Assembly: GCA_965153355.1 (NCBI GenBank)
Contig: OZ231128.1
Coordinates: 24,552,001 to 24,616,000 of the forward strand
Reading direction: 5' to 3'
Source: Flaccisagitta enflata
Taxonomy: Eukaryota > Chaetognatha > Sagittoidea > Aphragmophora
Length of the DNA: 64,000 bases
Positions within the stretch are counted from its first letter, which is position 1. Every line of letters starts with the position of its first letter. A program made the position numbers and the translations under genes. The notes below the pieces were generated by a model, which saw only the letters and a list, made by a program, of their open reading frames with translations, had not been told where the DNA came from and searched no databases. Of the stretch, positions 39,721 through 64,000 are shown piece by piece.

Positions 39721-40465
39721 TATTTCACTATGGGTGAGTCAGTGCATAAGAAAAACAGATGTTTTTCCAAATTTTCGAACCATGTGCTCGGTTCATCATC
39801 AGGGAAGGGAATGAGACAAGAAAAGATAAAACAGAGGGAAAGAATTGGGAAGAAGAGGAGGGGAAAAAGAGAAAACAATAGAAACAGAGAGAACCCAATC
39901 AAGGGTGTATTGGATGAAATGTGAAGAGTGCAAAAATGCTATTTACGTCAGACAAACCATTCGTTCCATCAACGTACGCGCTAAAGAGCATGAGAGAGCT
40001 GCCAATTCAGGCAACTGGAGTCACTCAGGCATTAGTCAACACAAGCAGACATGCACCAAACAAACCAACTGGACTCCTACTGTGATTACCAACAAGACAA
40101 ACAAAAACAAAAAGAAGCTCATCTACGACTTAAAAGTTCGTGAAGCTTACAAATTCGGCGTCACAACAGTGGCCCAGGCTCCAGCCTCAATGAAGACTTT
40201 GGCGCCTACGTTAAAACAGCCATGTGGGACCCTGTCTTCCATAAAATGCGCAATGAAAGTGAAAGAAGGGAGGGGGCCAACCCTTGATTGGGTTCTCTCT
40301 GTTTCTATTGTTTTCTCTTTTTCCCCTCCTCTTCTTCCCATTTCTTTCCCTCTGTTTTATCTTTTCTTGTCTCATTCCCTTCCCTGATGATGAACCGAGC
40401 ACATGGTTCGAAGATCTGGAAAAAACATCTGTATTTCTTATGCACTGACTCACCCTTAGTGAAAT
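39721..40465 (+). mobile_element. Penelope-like element fragment with inverted flanks
   Basis: A decayed GIY-YIG endonuclease coding piece (39895-40277) sits between inverted flanks of about 180 bp: GGGTGAGTCAGTGCATAAGA with CCATGTGCTCGGTTCATCAT (39733-39805) is mirrored by ATGATGAACCGAGCACATGG and CTTATGCACTGACTCACCC (40386-40455). Penelope-like elements are known for odd, sometimes inverted, terminal repeats. Confidence 0.75.
39895..40277 (+). pseudogene. GIY-YIG endonuclease C-terminus of a Penelope-like element
   Basis: VYWMKCEECKNAIYVRQTIR, SINVRAKEHERA gives the CxxC zinc pair, the IYxxQT core and the RxxEH helix; ISQHKQTC and REAYKF follow. After a frameshift near 40157 the next frame reads RRHNSGPGSSLNEDFGAYVK, TAMWDPVF, the conserved C-terminal tail of animal Penelope-like endonucleases. 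IYIG has become IYVR and the frame is broken, so it is inactive. The reverse transcriptase part is absent here. Confidence 0.75.
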
Positions 40466-40469
40466 ACAA

Positions 40470-41820
40470 CTGCTTAATTGATGTTGACTTATTATGATTT
40501 TCTCATCACTGCCATCCATAATTTATGACCATCCCAAATTATAAGAAGTACTTCAAAAGTGATATAGAATTATAAGCATAAGGGTTGAGGAAAGGCTTTT
40601 AGGCATATATCGATTATTGAATAAGTTCTGATACATATGTGAGTACACTTATACACCCTGCTACCAATATTCCCAGAGTTAACGGAAATCCACCATTGAC
40701 AAATATAGGTCTCCTCATGAATCATGTATTCATTTATCAAATCCGTTAAAAACAGATGATTATTCGTTATTCCCTTTATAGTTAGCATTTGATGTTATGA
40801 TGCATAGTTAGGATTTTGGCGCACTTCTTATCAAAGTTGCACTAGTTGATTTCGAGCCCACTTCCAAAGCTTGGATATCTAATAAGGAAATAATCACTTT
40901 TCTTTCATGACTGAACATTTCATAAATAATTCGGTTACAAGCTGTTCAGGGACTTACGTGAGCAATTCGCTTCATAACATGGTGTGTCTTATTTACTTCG
41001 TTTTAACTGACTCTGCCTCTCGCGAACAATCCCACTTCGATACTGTACAGTTTGATACTAATTGTTAGTATTCTGTACAGTTTGGTACTGATTGTTATAT
41101 TCAACTGTTTTATTTGAAATTTGGTTGCAATAAAGAAAAACCAATCAGACAAATGTACGACTTAGTATATTCCGCCTGGATTATCATTCAATATTAAGGG
41201 AACGGGGAGAAAAAGTTCCAAGTCGGACTTGACTTATCCACTCGAAGCATAATCAAATCAATGAATCAATCAAAACGAAGCGTCAATCTCATTTGCATTT
41301 TCTGCGGGCATTTGATCTTCAAGAAATTAAAACAACAGAGTTGTGTAACAATTCACTCGTGCGTCATTCATTCACAGCGATGATAGTGATTTTGATAAAA
41401 AAAAACCTCATTCCTAAGACGATTACTTTACGATGAATTGAAAAACATTTTGAAAGAAATAAGAATTCAAATGAGAATTATAATTTTTAGATCATTTGAT
41501 AAGGCTTAAAATTGCTACAGGATCAGAGGACATGTCAAGTGTTATTGAATCTTCATAGACCAAATTAAAAATTGTGGCAGAGTCAGTACTTGTCTACCAA
41601 GTTGATGGTGAGTAAAAGAATTGGCTTTTGTTATTAATTATTATTTTGTTAAAAACGAGCATACATAGATTAAAACAAGAGAGAGGGAAGGAGAAAGAGA
41701 GAGTGTATCCAGTTAACAGGCTGTGGACTGTCTTAGAAATGATGATAGAGCATAAACAATCAGTTTACACCTGATGATAACATCGCAGTTAAGTTCCAAA
41801 AGCACGGTTGCACTTCACTG
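40470..41820. other. Intergenic AT-rich sequence
   Basis: No gene, RNA or recognisable repeat beyond a TACTGTACAGTTTGATACTA direct repeat (41042 and 41070). Confidence 0.4.
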
Positions 41821-41822
41821 GG

Positions 41823-42429
41823 TAACAGGGTGAGCAAAAAATTTGGTATTTACATATTATCACTAAAACCATACTTCTAGAGGGCCCAGTAAGATAAAAT
41901 TTGAAACATAATCTCACAATAATGCCTACTGATTGGTAGAGTGCATAGGTGTTGTGTTCAATTTCCCTGGTTTGCAAAAGAAGATAGTTTTGCTAAAGGT
42001 ATACTCTTCAATTTCAGGGATTTTTACCAGGAAAAATATGGCAAAGAACAGTGATTTTGTGTAGCTGAAAATGATATAAAGACTGGTATCCCAAAGTGGT
42101 AAAGGACCACTGATATACTTTTATCAAACAGGACAACCATAATGTCTAAAAAATTGGTCTAAGCATTTAAAAAACCTGCATAAACAATCTGGAATCTATC
42201 ATCAATTTTTCTTTGTCCGTTACAGAAAATATTTTTGGGACTCCTGCAAATGGGCCTTTCCTGCCCTTCATCACTCTTCTTTTACAAATCTTTGCTGCCT
42301 ACCCTTTGATAAGCATTCAAAAATAATTAAATGACATTATTGACCTCGACTTGGATGAACAAGTGTTTTTAACTGATGGCTTCCACATGTTTTTCCAAAA
42401 AAATACAAAATTTTTTGCACACCCTGTTA
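41823..42429. mobile_element. TAACAGGGTG MITE, copy 1
   Basis: Ends TAACAGGGTGAGCAAAAAAT and TTTTTTGCACACCCTGTTA. The same ends occur at 56715-57303. Size about 600 bp, no ORF. The terminal TA fits a mariner-type element. Confidence 0.75.
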
Positions 42430-42904
42430 TATGACATGTGCAACAATTCATCCTACACATCAACATCAATTAGGCATTTCGTCCACTGACTGTCTGAGCC
42501 ACCATTGTGATTATGTAACGGTTGCTTTTGGGCACATAAACTACTAGTGCAAGAGCCTTTAGAATTTTCAGCGAATATTGGTAACAATTGACCAATTTTC
42601 ATGCCATACCTCAGATATGAGGACTGAATAGTTTGGGGTCAGTCAATCATTGAAAGGCCATCCCCTCTTGGAGAGAAATTTTATCACCCCAAATTTCCAG
42701 GGAATGAGCTGTCTTTAATTTATTGCTTTTTTAGGTAGCAGCTCCAACGTCCTCATGACCGTACGTACTTATGTCCGCACTTCCGTTCCTTCTCAAGTTT
42801 TCATTGAATAATATGAAAAATTGCCATTTAATATCATGGAAAATTAGCAAAAAGGTAGAAAAAAGCCGATTTCCCATTGAATGACATAGAAAATTGACGG
42901 GACA

Positions 42905-43131
42905 AGTGATGCGGGTCACAAGGGTGTGCAGGGGCATTCAACCCCCATCCTCACCCCAACCCATCCCCTACACTCAAATATACACAAAATATATCTAAAG
43001 CTCTCGTTTTCCTACTTTTCAACTCGATGACCCCAAACGGACAGACAGACCGACGGATCGACGGCATGACGGACCGACGCACCAAGGGACTGACGAACAA
43101 AGCCTCTTATAGAATTGCGGTTCTGCAACAA
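42905..43131 (-). mobile_element. Family C2 element
   Basis: ATGCGGGTCACAAGGGTGTG, GGGGCATTCAACCCCCATCC, ACCGACGGATCGACGG run, GCCTCTTATAGAATTGCGG end. Reverse of 33577-33787. Confidence 0.55.
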
Positions 43132-44640
43132 AGAAGGAAAGAATACACATCTTCAACCGGATGACATGGAAACATGGAAACATGGAAACAATGAACAGAA
43201 TTTGAAATTTCTGTTTATCATTATCTATTTTTTCAAATTTTTTTCATCATTTCATTTTTTTCGCTTTAGTCTCTCGCCCGATGTAAATGAAAAGAATTAA
43301 AAAAGCCTGTCAATTCTTATCAAATGTGGAATAATAACAAATGATTTGGTCGCTGCCGCCCACGATCAATAAAAAATTTTATCTATCACAGTAATCACAC
43401 CAAAAAGCGACGCTCTGAATATTTTCTATTATTCCGATTTGTTTTGCATTGGAAAAGGAGGAAGTCCTGAGCAATGTCAAGGTTAACTATGACTGTCCCC
43501 GGGTCAATGACTTTTGGGACAAAATTGCTTCATTAATGGCATAACTATTCTACGCCTATGTACTTTTTAGCTCCAAACATTTTTTGCACGCATAAATGAT
43601 AAGAAGTTGATTCTGGTGTTTAAAGATTGAGGACATAATTCGTGCATTTTATAGTATCTTTATTTCTGTTCTTAAAAAAATGAATTGGTTGAAAATTAGA
43701 AAACATGGGAGCTAACAACCGCTCAAAGGACCTGGCATCTTTTTTTTTATTTTCATTATATCGCCAAGCTTTGACCTGTCCTGGTCAGATAATTTTCAAG
43801 GCAGTCCTTTTTTTCTTGCCGTGAATGCAACTTTTTAATGTTTATTACTATAAGTATGCTATACTGCCCTAAGTAGTTGAGTAAAATTATATATCACTAA
43901 GCATAACAACCTAGGGGTGTATAATGTTGAGTGGTATTTGATTTCTTCCCCGATCGGTCTGAGAATTGATTGATTTTCTACTCCATAGAGTATGAATATA
44001 GTAAAATCGGAGTCAAAATAGTACTCAAATTCATACACGCCTGTAACAATTCGCCATCTCATTACCATACATAAGCAATCCATTGTTATCTAGCTTATTG
44101 ATAACTGATATCTACATGTTCGTTCATGTTTTCATGCTGAGATTCAATCGACATTCAATCGACATTTAATACTTTCTCAATAAAATTTTCCTCAATAGAA
44201 TGTTCTCGACTAATGACGTGATTTGTACCAGCTGAAACAGCTGTAGCCATGAGTAGAAAGTCAATATTTCTTGTCTCTCTAATAGAAAGTCAATATTTCT
44301 TGTCTCTCTAATGGAGAGTCTCTATCTTTATTGTTGCCAAGGTCCTCGACTAGCATATGTCCTTCTGTATAATCATTTTACTTTTCTTTTTTTCACACAC
44401 ACATTGCCAACCATTTGTGACTGGTATTGGCCATATAAGTAAATCTTGTTTTTCCTTTTGCTTTCTTTTTCTTTTTCTGTCTTTTTCATTTCTTTTTCTT
44501 CTCTTCATATCGAAAAAATAGATTGAATACATAGCACTCTGCTTGAGAATGGATATTTTTTATTAGTGTGTAGATGACTTTTTTTTATCTCAATTTTTAA
44601 TCATGATACAAACTAAAACAAATTCATCTAAAAAGTGGTT
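43132..44640. other. Intergenic AT-rich sequence
   Basis: A short AGTCAATATTTCTTGTCTCT tandem duplication at 44260-44310. Nothing else recognised. Confidence 0.4.
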
Positions 44641-44700
44641 CAGTTCTCAAAGTTTTGTTCTTATGGTCCATGGGTCCATAAGGTCATCTTATAGTGGCTA

Positions 44701-44827
44701 AACAAGGCCAAGTAGGCCAATAAGGTGCGACGTGTGGATCGTCGAACAAATGCGTTAAAAACCAACCGACAGACCAACCGACAGACCAACGGACACAGCC
44801 AGTTATAGAGGTGCTTTGTCGCACCTA
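44701..44827 (-). mobile_element. Family C variant (GGTGCGAC type)
   Basis: AACAAGGCCAAGTAGGCCAA, GGTGCGACGTGTGGATCGTC, ACCGACAGACCAACCG run, AGGTGCTTTGTCGCACCT. The inverse of this layout is at 59168-59278. Confidence 0.6.
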
Positions 44828-44889
44828 AAAAGTTGAAGACACTTTGAAACTTCCGGTTTGGAGAGAGAACATCGGAGGACATTGACGCT

Positions 44890-45985
44890 TCGTGACGGCG
44901 CTTTTTGGGCAGCGGCCCCGAAGGAGCCCATGACATATGCTTTCTCACATATGGGAGATTTTATCCTCCTTCTTTTTGGGCAGCGGCCCCAAAGGGCTGA
45001 TGTCCTGTAGGACACAGGGGTGAATTTCTGTAAGTCCTTACGTCCGTACATTCCCCCCTTGAAGCTTCTCAAGCCTAGAATTCTTATTAAAAACTATGGA
45101 AAACTGACAAAATGCAAACTTCCCTTTAAATACTATAAAAGATTGACAAAATTCAAACTGGAATGTTTACAAAAGGAAACACAAAAGCATGCATATTTCC
45201 TATTGAATAACATGGAAAATCGATGAAAAATGAAAAAAATTTATATTCCCATCATGGAAAATTGCCACTAAGGCCTCAAATATACCCTCAAAGCGCATAT
45301 GGAAATTCACCCTTGTGTCCTACAGGACATCTTTCCTTTGGGGCTGCTGCCCTGCTCTCACTCTACTTCTTCAGCTAATTACTCCGAGCAGGGCATCGGG
45401 TAACACTGACCATGTGCGATCCTTGGATGACTTGTTCTCCTCTGCCCCCCCCCCCCCCGAGGGTTAAATCCCAGTCTGGAGGGTCAAATCCTAGCCTGGA
45501 GGGTCAAATTCCAGCCGCAAGGGTCAAATCCGGGCCTTAAGGCTCAAATTCCACCCTCAAGGGCCCTAATGTAAGCCTCAAGGCTCAATTCTCAGGCACG
45601 AGGCTCTAATTCCAGCTTTGAGGCCCAAATCCCCGCTTCAAGCTTAAATCCCTGCCTTGAGGCTCAAATCTCTGACTTGAGTCCAAGTTCCAGTCTCATG
45701 GCCCAAAATCCAGCCTCAAGGCTCAAATCAAGTCCTCAAGGCCCTGAATCTATCCACAAGTCCCAAACCCTAGCCTTGGTGACCTAATCTAACCCATGTC
45801 TTAGCCTTGTGGTCCAAATTGTAGCTCAAACGGCCTCAGACCATTGGAGTTACCTTGAGTCCAAGCATAAGTCATTGGTCCCTTTGGGGCCACTGCCCCT
45901 CTCACAATCTTATATCTACATAAACCAATGTAAGGGCATCGGGTACCGCTAACCATCTGACGCTATTGCGGCTATTACCTGTGTC
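44890..45985. mobile_element. Family B elements with VNTR (two adjoining parts)
   Basis: GGGCAGCGGCCCCGAAGGAG with TATGCTTTCTCACATATGGG (44907-44955); GGCAGCGGCCCCAAAGGGCT with GTCCTGTAGGACACAGGG (44981-45023); mirrored GTCCTACAGGACATC at 45317; then a block of AGGGTCAAATCCCAGCCTGG-like units (45460-45800) and the end GGGCATCGGGTACCGCTAAC, CATCTGACGCTATTGCGGC. Confidence 0.65.
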
Positions 45986-46036
45986 AAGGCCGATAGATAA
46001 ACTGATGCACTTTCGGGAAAATTGACAGGAAGCAGA

Positions 46037-46037
46037 G

Positions 46038-46084
<47 letters not shown>
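46037..46084. repeat. GA microsatellite
   Basis: About 23 GA units. Confidence 0.95.
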
Positions 46085-46089
<5 letters not shown>

Positions 46090-46228
46090 GTTTTGCGATG
46101 AAATTGCCTTTTGTGAAAATTCGTTTGTTTGGCATGTGAAAATAGTTGGCTCTTTCCAATGCTTAACGCAGCTTGTGCCGCCAAAGTTCCATGTTTATCT
46201 TTTTGAATTTGTCATTGAAGAGGAAGAA

Positions 46229-47747
46229 AACAAGGCCAACACCTATAAGTCGCGTGCGAGACAAAGATAACTGAATTGACCTGACTCCTTATTGTATCAC
46301 TTTATTGGGTTAATCCAGACCTAAACCAGACTTAAACCAGATTTAAACATGACTTAAACCAGACCTAAACCAGACTTAAACCAGTCTTAAACCAGACTTA
46401 AACCAGACTTAAACCAGACTTAAACCACACTTAAACCACACTTAAACCAGACTTAAACCAGACATAAACCAGACATAAACCAGACTTAAACCAGGCCTAA
46501 ACCAGACCTAAACCAGACATAAACCAGACTTAAACCAGACTTAAACCAGACTTAAATCAGACTTAAACCAGACTTAAACCAGGCCTAAACCAGACCTAAA
46601 CCAGACCTAAACCAGACCTAAACCAGATTTACACCAGACTTAAAGCAGACTTAAAGCAGACTTAAACCGGACTTAAACCAGACTCAGCCAGACTCAAACC
46701 ACACTTAAACCAGACTTAAATTAGACTTAAATCAGACTAAAACCAGACTTAAACCAGACTTAAACTAGACTAAAACCAGACTTAAACCAGATTAAAACAA
46801 GACCTAAACCAGACCTGAACCAGACTTAAACCAGACTTAAACCAGACTTAAACCAGACTTAAACCAGACTTAAACCAGACATAAACCAGATTTAAACCAG
46901 ACATAAACCAGACTTAAACCAGACTTAAACCAAACTTAAACCAGACTTAAATTAGACTTAAATCAGACTAAAACCAGACTAAAACCAGACTAAAGCCAGA
47001 CTAAAACCAGACTTAAATCAGACTTAAACCAGACTTAAACCAGACCTAAACCAGACGTAAACCAGACATAAACCATACTTAAACCTGACTTAAACCAGAC
47101 ATAAACCAGACTTAAACCAGACTTAAACCAGACTTATACCAGACTTAAACCAGACTTAAACCAGACTTAAACTAGACTTAAACCAGACTTAAACCAGACA
47201 TAAACCAGACCTAAACCAGATATAAACCAGACTTAAACCAGACTTAATCCAGACTTAATCCAGACTTAAACCAGACTTAAACCAGACTTAAACCAGACTT
47301 AATCCAGACTTAAACCAGACTTAAACCAGACTTAAACCAGATCTTAACCAGACTTGCAACCAGATCTTAACCAGACTTACAACGACGTAAAACGGCAAAA
47401 AAAGCTAAGCGTTATGGAATTGGAATGACTTACAGTGACTCAGAATGACTAAGGATGACTCAGAATGACTAAGGATGACTTGAAATGACCTGAAATAATC
47501 TAAAATGACTTAAAATGACTTAAAATGATGTAAAATGACAAAAAATGACAAAAACTACAATCACAAAAAAATGACTTAAAGTGACTTAGAATGACTTAGA
47601 ATGACTTAGAATGACTTAGAATGACTAAAAATGACTTAAAATGACTTGAGATGACCTCAAATGACTATAAACGATGCAAAAAAGCAAAGTATTACGGACG
47701 GACGGACCGACCAACGGAGCGGGTCATAGAGTCGCGTGCACGCGACT
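46229..47747 (-). mobile_element. Family C element whose interior has grown into a 1.4 kb minisatellite
   Basis: Starts AACAAGGCCAACACCTATAA, GTCGCGTGCGAGAC and ends with a GACGGACGGACCGACC run, GAGTCGCGTGCACGCGACT. Between them are about 95 copies of TTAAACCAGAC (46308-47395) and a TGACTTAGAA array (47420-47675). The sister copy at 53039-53255 has the same ends but only a handful of TGACTTAGAA units. Confidence 0.8.
46308..47395. repeat. 11-bp minisatellite TTAAACCAGAC, about 95 copies
   Basis: Highly regular ACTTAAACCAG steps with C/A variants (CCTAAACCAGA, CATAAACCAGA). No long frame. Confidence 0.97.
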
Positions 47748-47752
47748 AAAAA

Positions 47753-47754
<2 letters not shown>

Positions 47755-47825
<71 letters not shown>

Positions 47826-47860
47826 CAGAGGCAGAGACAGAGACAGAGACAGAGAGAGCA
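47755..47860. repeat. GA microsatellite adjoining the family C end
   Basis: GA run 47755-47826 then GAGACA units. It starts 8 bases after the element's terminal palindrome. Confidence 0.9.
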
Positions 47861-47899
47861 AGAGAGATACAGGGTGTATGATGTCAAAGTAGCGCCTAC

Positions 47900-49300
47900 G
47901 TTCTATCCACTGAATCACGAAAAAATAGTTAAATACCACCTTTCAATGATTTTGGAAACATTCATACCAAAACATTTCCGTTAGTTGTTTTAAAAGTATA
48001 TACTTGTGCAGTTATACCTCAGAGATGTTGCCTCTTTGTGTGTGCTCTTAGACCATCTCTAGCATTTCTACCACGTCCTCCCTTTTGCAATCTCAATGAA
48101 TCAGGGGTTGATAATGTCACAAGCCAGTTGAAGGCATACACTACATGTATTTTTTTGTTCTGACAAAGTAATGCAGGAGCAATTTTTAATTGCTCCCCAT
48201 AAGGCAGAACAGCCGTTTTTTTTTATTCACCGTCTTCCAGCTAGTTAGACAAGTGCAAACCTTACTTTGATTTTCTGGTTTGATCCTTAAAGATCCAATA
48301 ATACTTGATATGTCCACTAATCTTGTAGCATTTTTTCCCCGTGTGAAATGATTTTAAAGATTTCATTCTCATTTAAGTTTTTGTTCCCCTAAGAGGACAG
48401 CCCACGTTGCCTTTAGTTTCACGACACTATCTTTGTCCTTAGGGCTCTGACTGATGACGATAACAACGCGAAGAAATGAGGGCGAATTGGAAAAAAACGA
48501 GGCTCGCATCTCGCTGTTTGGATAAGAATTTCAACAATCTGGGAAGGGGGTAAATGGGTAAATGGCTAAATGGGCATAATTAATCAACCAATGCAAGAAT
48601 ACAACATGAGATCAGGATGAACAGAAAACAAGAACAGACAAGAACGACATGTACATCTTATTCAGAGGCCATGCTATTTGATAAGACCACTGCCCCGGCC
48701 CCCATCCATCCCATCAAATTCACCAATGGAGCATCTTTAGTCAGTTGACCGGAAAGACGATAAATAACTCTTAAAATATAAACGAATCAATCCATCTTGG
48801 CCAATAAAACAAAACAATAAGAACAGAACGTAGACAAGACAAATTCTAAAAACAGAAAAAGGATAAAACTTACTTTACGCCTAAATTTCCGTGGTTTCCC
48901 ACAGCATCATCCATGTCAAACTAAGTCAAATGTCCATCACAATTATCTGAAATGAAAAGATAAGAGATTTATGAAAGAAATGAAATCTCAGGGCAACAGC
49001 AAAAAAAAAAAAAAACAGGCAATATATCAAGAAAATCATTTCAAACGTAAACTAGGAAGCGGTGATCGTTTATGCACGATATGGTAAATGGATAAAAAGG
49101 CGAGGTGGGTAAAAATAAGTGGCACCAAATGGAGACGATAGATGGCGAGAAAACAAAAGGCATTCACTCCAAAGGACAACATTTGTCAATCATACTTAAC
49201 AAGACACGGTTTCACATCCCCTAAAGAAAGTCTATCCGTTCAATGTACAGTAATCATCCCATGAATCAGGTCTTTCAATCGAAATGATCCGACTCTATAT
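47900..49300. other. Intergenic sequence upstream of the hyaluronidase
   Basis: No gene or repeat recognised. An A-run lies at 49002-49015. The promoter must lie here or nearer the start, but no core element can be called with confidence. Confidence 0.4.
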
Positions 49301-49307
49301 CCCGCTT

Positions 49308-49474
49308 TGTCTGTTGGGCTGACCGTCTTTCCATCAGTCACCATTTGTTTTGTTTTTTTTTTCAGTTTTGGGCGTCTTTTACTGCTCCTTCCCAAATGCT
49401 TGAGTTAACCTTTTTCAACACTGCCCCTGCCCACCGGCACGCAACTTTGGTAGCCGTGTATCCGGCTTTGTTTT
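49308..49474 (+). mobile_element. Family C element
   Basis: Start degraded; CTGCTCCTTCCCAAATGCTT, CACTGCCCCTGCCCACCGGC, GCAACTTTGGTAGCCGTGTA, CCGGCTTTGTT end. Confidence 0.6.
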
Positions 49475-49662
49475 TCTTTATAAATTTATAAGATTTTTTT
49501 CTTTTTTTTTTTCGTTACTGATATTTTGTTTTGTGGTTTACTCATTTAGTTTGATATGAAAAACCCTGTAAGGTATTTGTGATAGATAGCTTTTCCCACG
49601 CATCAACGTGCTTGTTCTTGGTCGGTTTGACCTATTAGAAAATAATCTACTTTATAAAAGAA

Positions 49663-49825
49663 AACAAGGCTGGATACACGGCCATACCAGTTGCGGACGG
49701 GTGGGCAGGGGCGGAAATGCGCGTTTTCACACTTTTTGACACGTGCACACCAACAGATCGACGGACGGACGTACGGACGAACGGACGGACGGACAAAGGC
49801 TCTTATAGAGTTGCGTGTCCGCAAC
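49663..49825 (-). mobile_element. Family C element just upstream of the hyaluronidase start
   Basis: AACAAGGCTGGATACACGGC, GCGGACGGGTGGGCAGGGGC, ACGGACGGACGTACGG run, AGAGTTGCGTGTCCGCAAC. It ends 146 bases before the ATG, so it may overlap the promoter or 5' UTR. Confidence 0.7.
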
Positions 49826-49970
49826 AAAAAATGGCCTGACACCTAAAAAGATGGCAATTGGTGCAAAATTAGCAACCTAAACACAATTTTAGTGAATATT
49901 CAATACAAACGATAAAGGAAGATTTTGGCGATTAAAACAACGATTCGGCGACACAGGAACTGCTTTGACA

Positions 49971-63421
<13,451 letters not shown>

Positions 63422-63423
63422 AC

Positions 63424-63605
63424 AATGTAATGTAATGTAATGTAATGTAATGTAATGTAATGTAATGTTATGTAATGTTATGTAATGTAATGTTATGTAA
63501 TGTAATGTAACGCAATGTGATGAAATGTTATATAATGGAGATAAACGCAATGTAATGTAAATGTAATGTAATGTAATGTAATGTAAATGTATTGGTATGA
63601 AATGT
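63424..63605. repeat. TGTAA pentamer microsatellite in the presumed 3' UTR
   Basis: ATGTA pentamers (TAATG) start three bases after the hyaluronidase stop codon, with T/A and AAATGTA variants. No AATAAA is seen between the stop and the end of the window, so the poly(A) site is uncertain. Confidence 0.93.
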
Positions 63606-64000
63606 AAATGTAATGCTATGAAATGTAGCGTCATACAATGTGATGTGATGGTATCTTTTATGTTTTTGTTATCATTGTTTTTGTTTAAAATCTACATCTA
63701 CATGTTTACATCTCTATATGTCTCTCTTGTCTCTTGTCTTATTTGAATCAGAATTGCAAGAAATAAGAATCACAAAATGAGAAAAAAAAAGTTCTAGCAC
63801 ACCAGTGTATCTGGATATGCCTTGTTGCAAAGCATTTTAGAGGTCTTGCTTTGGAGAGTGAGTTGAAAGACTTCTGCATCATTTGTTATCAGCTTTACAT
63901 TTTGAATGACATCACAGTATGACCTCACCTCCATAAACGTAGCTATAACAGCACCCCGTCCTCAAAGAACGTGATACTTAACATTTAACTCCCAAAATCA
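63606..64000. other. Downstream sequence, nothing recognised
   Basis: AT-rich sequence without a supportable gene, RNA or repeat. Confidence 0.4.

Noticed and set aside
40461-41800. Possible further exons or a gene between OATP and hyaluronidase
   Set aside because: Only short frames without signatures or convincing splice sites.

Overview
This is a 64 kb piece of a repeat-swollen metazoan (non-vertebrate animal) nuclear genome. Two intron-rich genes with GT-AG introns lie head to tail on the plus strand: an organic-anion transporter (SLCO/OATP family) at about 18.8-37.7 kb and a GH56 hyaluronidase with a C-terminal EGF-like domain at 49.97-63.42 kb. I rebuilt both by conceptual splicing. 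Almost every exon boundary fits in phase, and the peptides show family signatures. The OATP N-terminus (TM1) is missing; it lies upstream or was not recognised. I saw no tRNA, rRNA, CRISPR or bacterial-type feature. The exact taxon cannot be told from sequence alone; degenerate TTAGGG-like motifs fit most animals. Layout: 0-14.4 kb is a nest of transposons. A dispersed repeat (family B) is split at a TA by a long-inverted-repeat element (44-14363), which is itself split by a 13.7 kb block flanked by an 11-bp duplication. That block holds a decayed minus-strand LINE (ORF1, endonuclease, reverse transcriptase), itself cut by a 4.77 kb long-inverted-repeat insertion with a 9-bp target duplication. 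It also holds three satellite zones: a 27-bp GTCTCA-type minisatellite in 400-bp higher-order units, a 289-bp satellite whose every unit is an inverted repeat with telomere-like motifs, and a 430-bp repeat carrying a small CACTG-ended MITE. 14.4-18.8 kb holds more family B, family C and a pogo-like MITE. 18.8-37.7 kb is the OATP gene; its introns hold long TTG and CT microsatellites, foldback elements and copies of a GTCGCG-palindrome element (family C). 37.7-49.9 kb is intergenic: foldbacks, a Penelope-like GIY-YIG fragment, mariner-type MITEs and a family C copy with a 1.4 kb internal minisatellite. 49.97-63.42 kb is the hyaluronidase gene, again with microsatellite-filled introns. The two genes show no obvious functional link: one is a plasma-membrane carrier with 12 expected membrane spans and an extracellular Kazal-like loop, the other a secreted hyaluronan-degrading enzyme. 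The most noteworthy features are how mobile elements and tandem repeats meet the splice sites (tails ending just upstream of acceptors, a 110-bp array copying an acceptor plus exon start, a CT microsatellite as polypyrimidine tract, a probable GC-AG intron) and two apparently undescribed dispersed families with internal tandem repeats.
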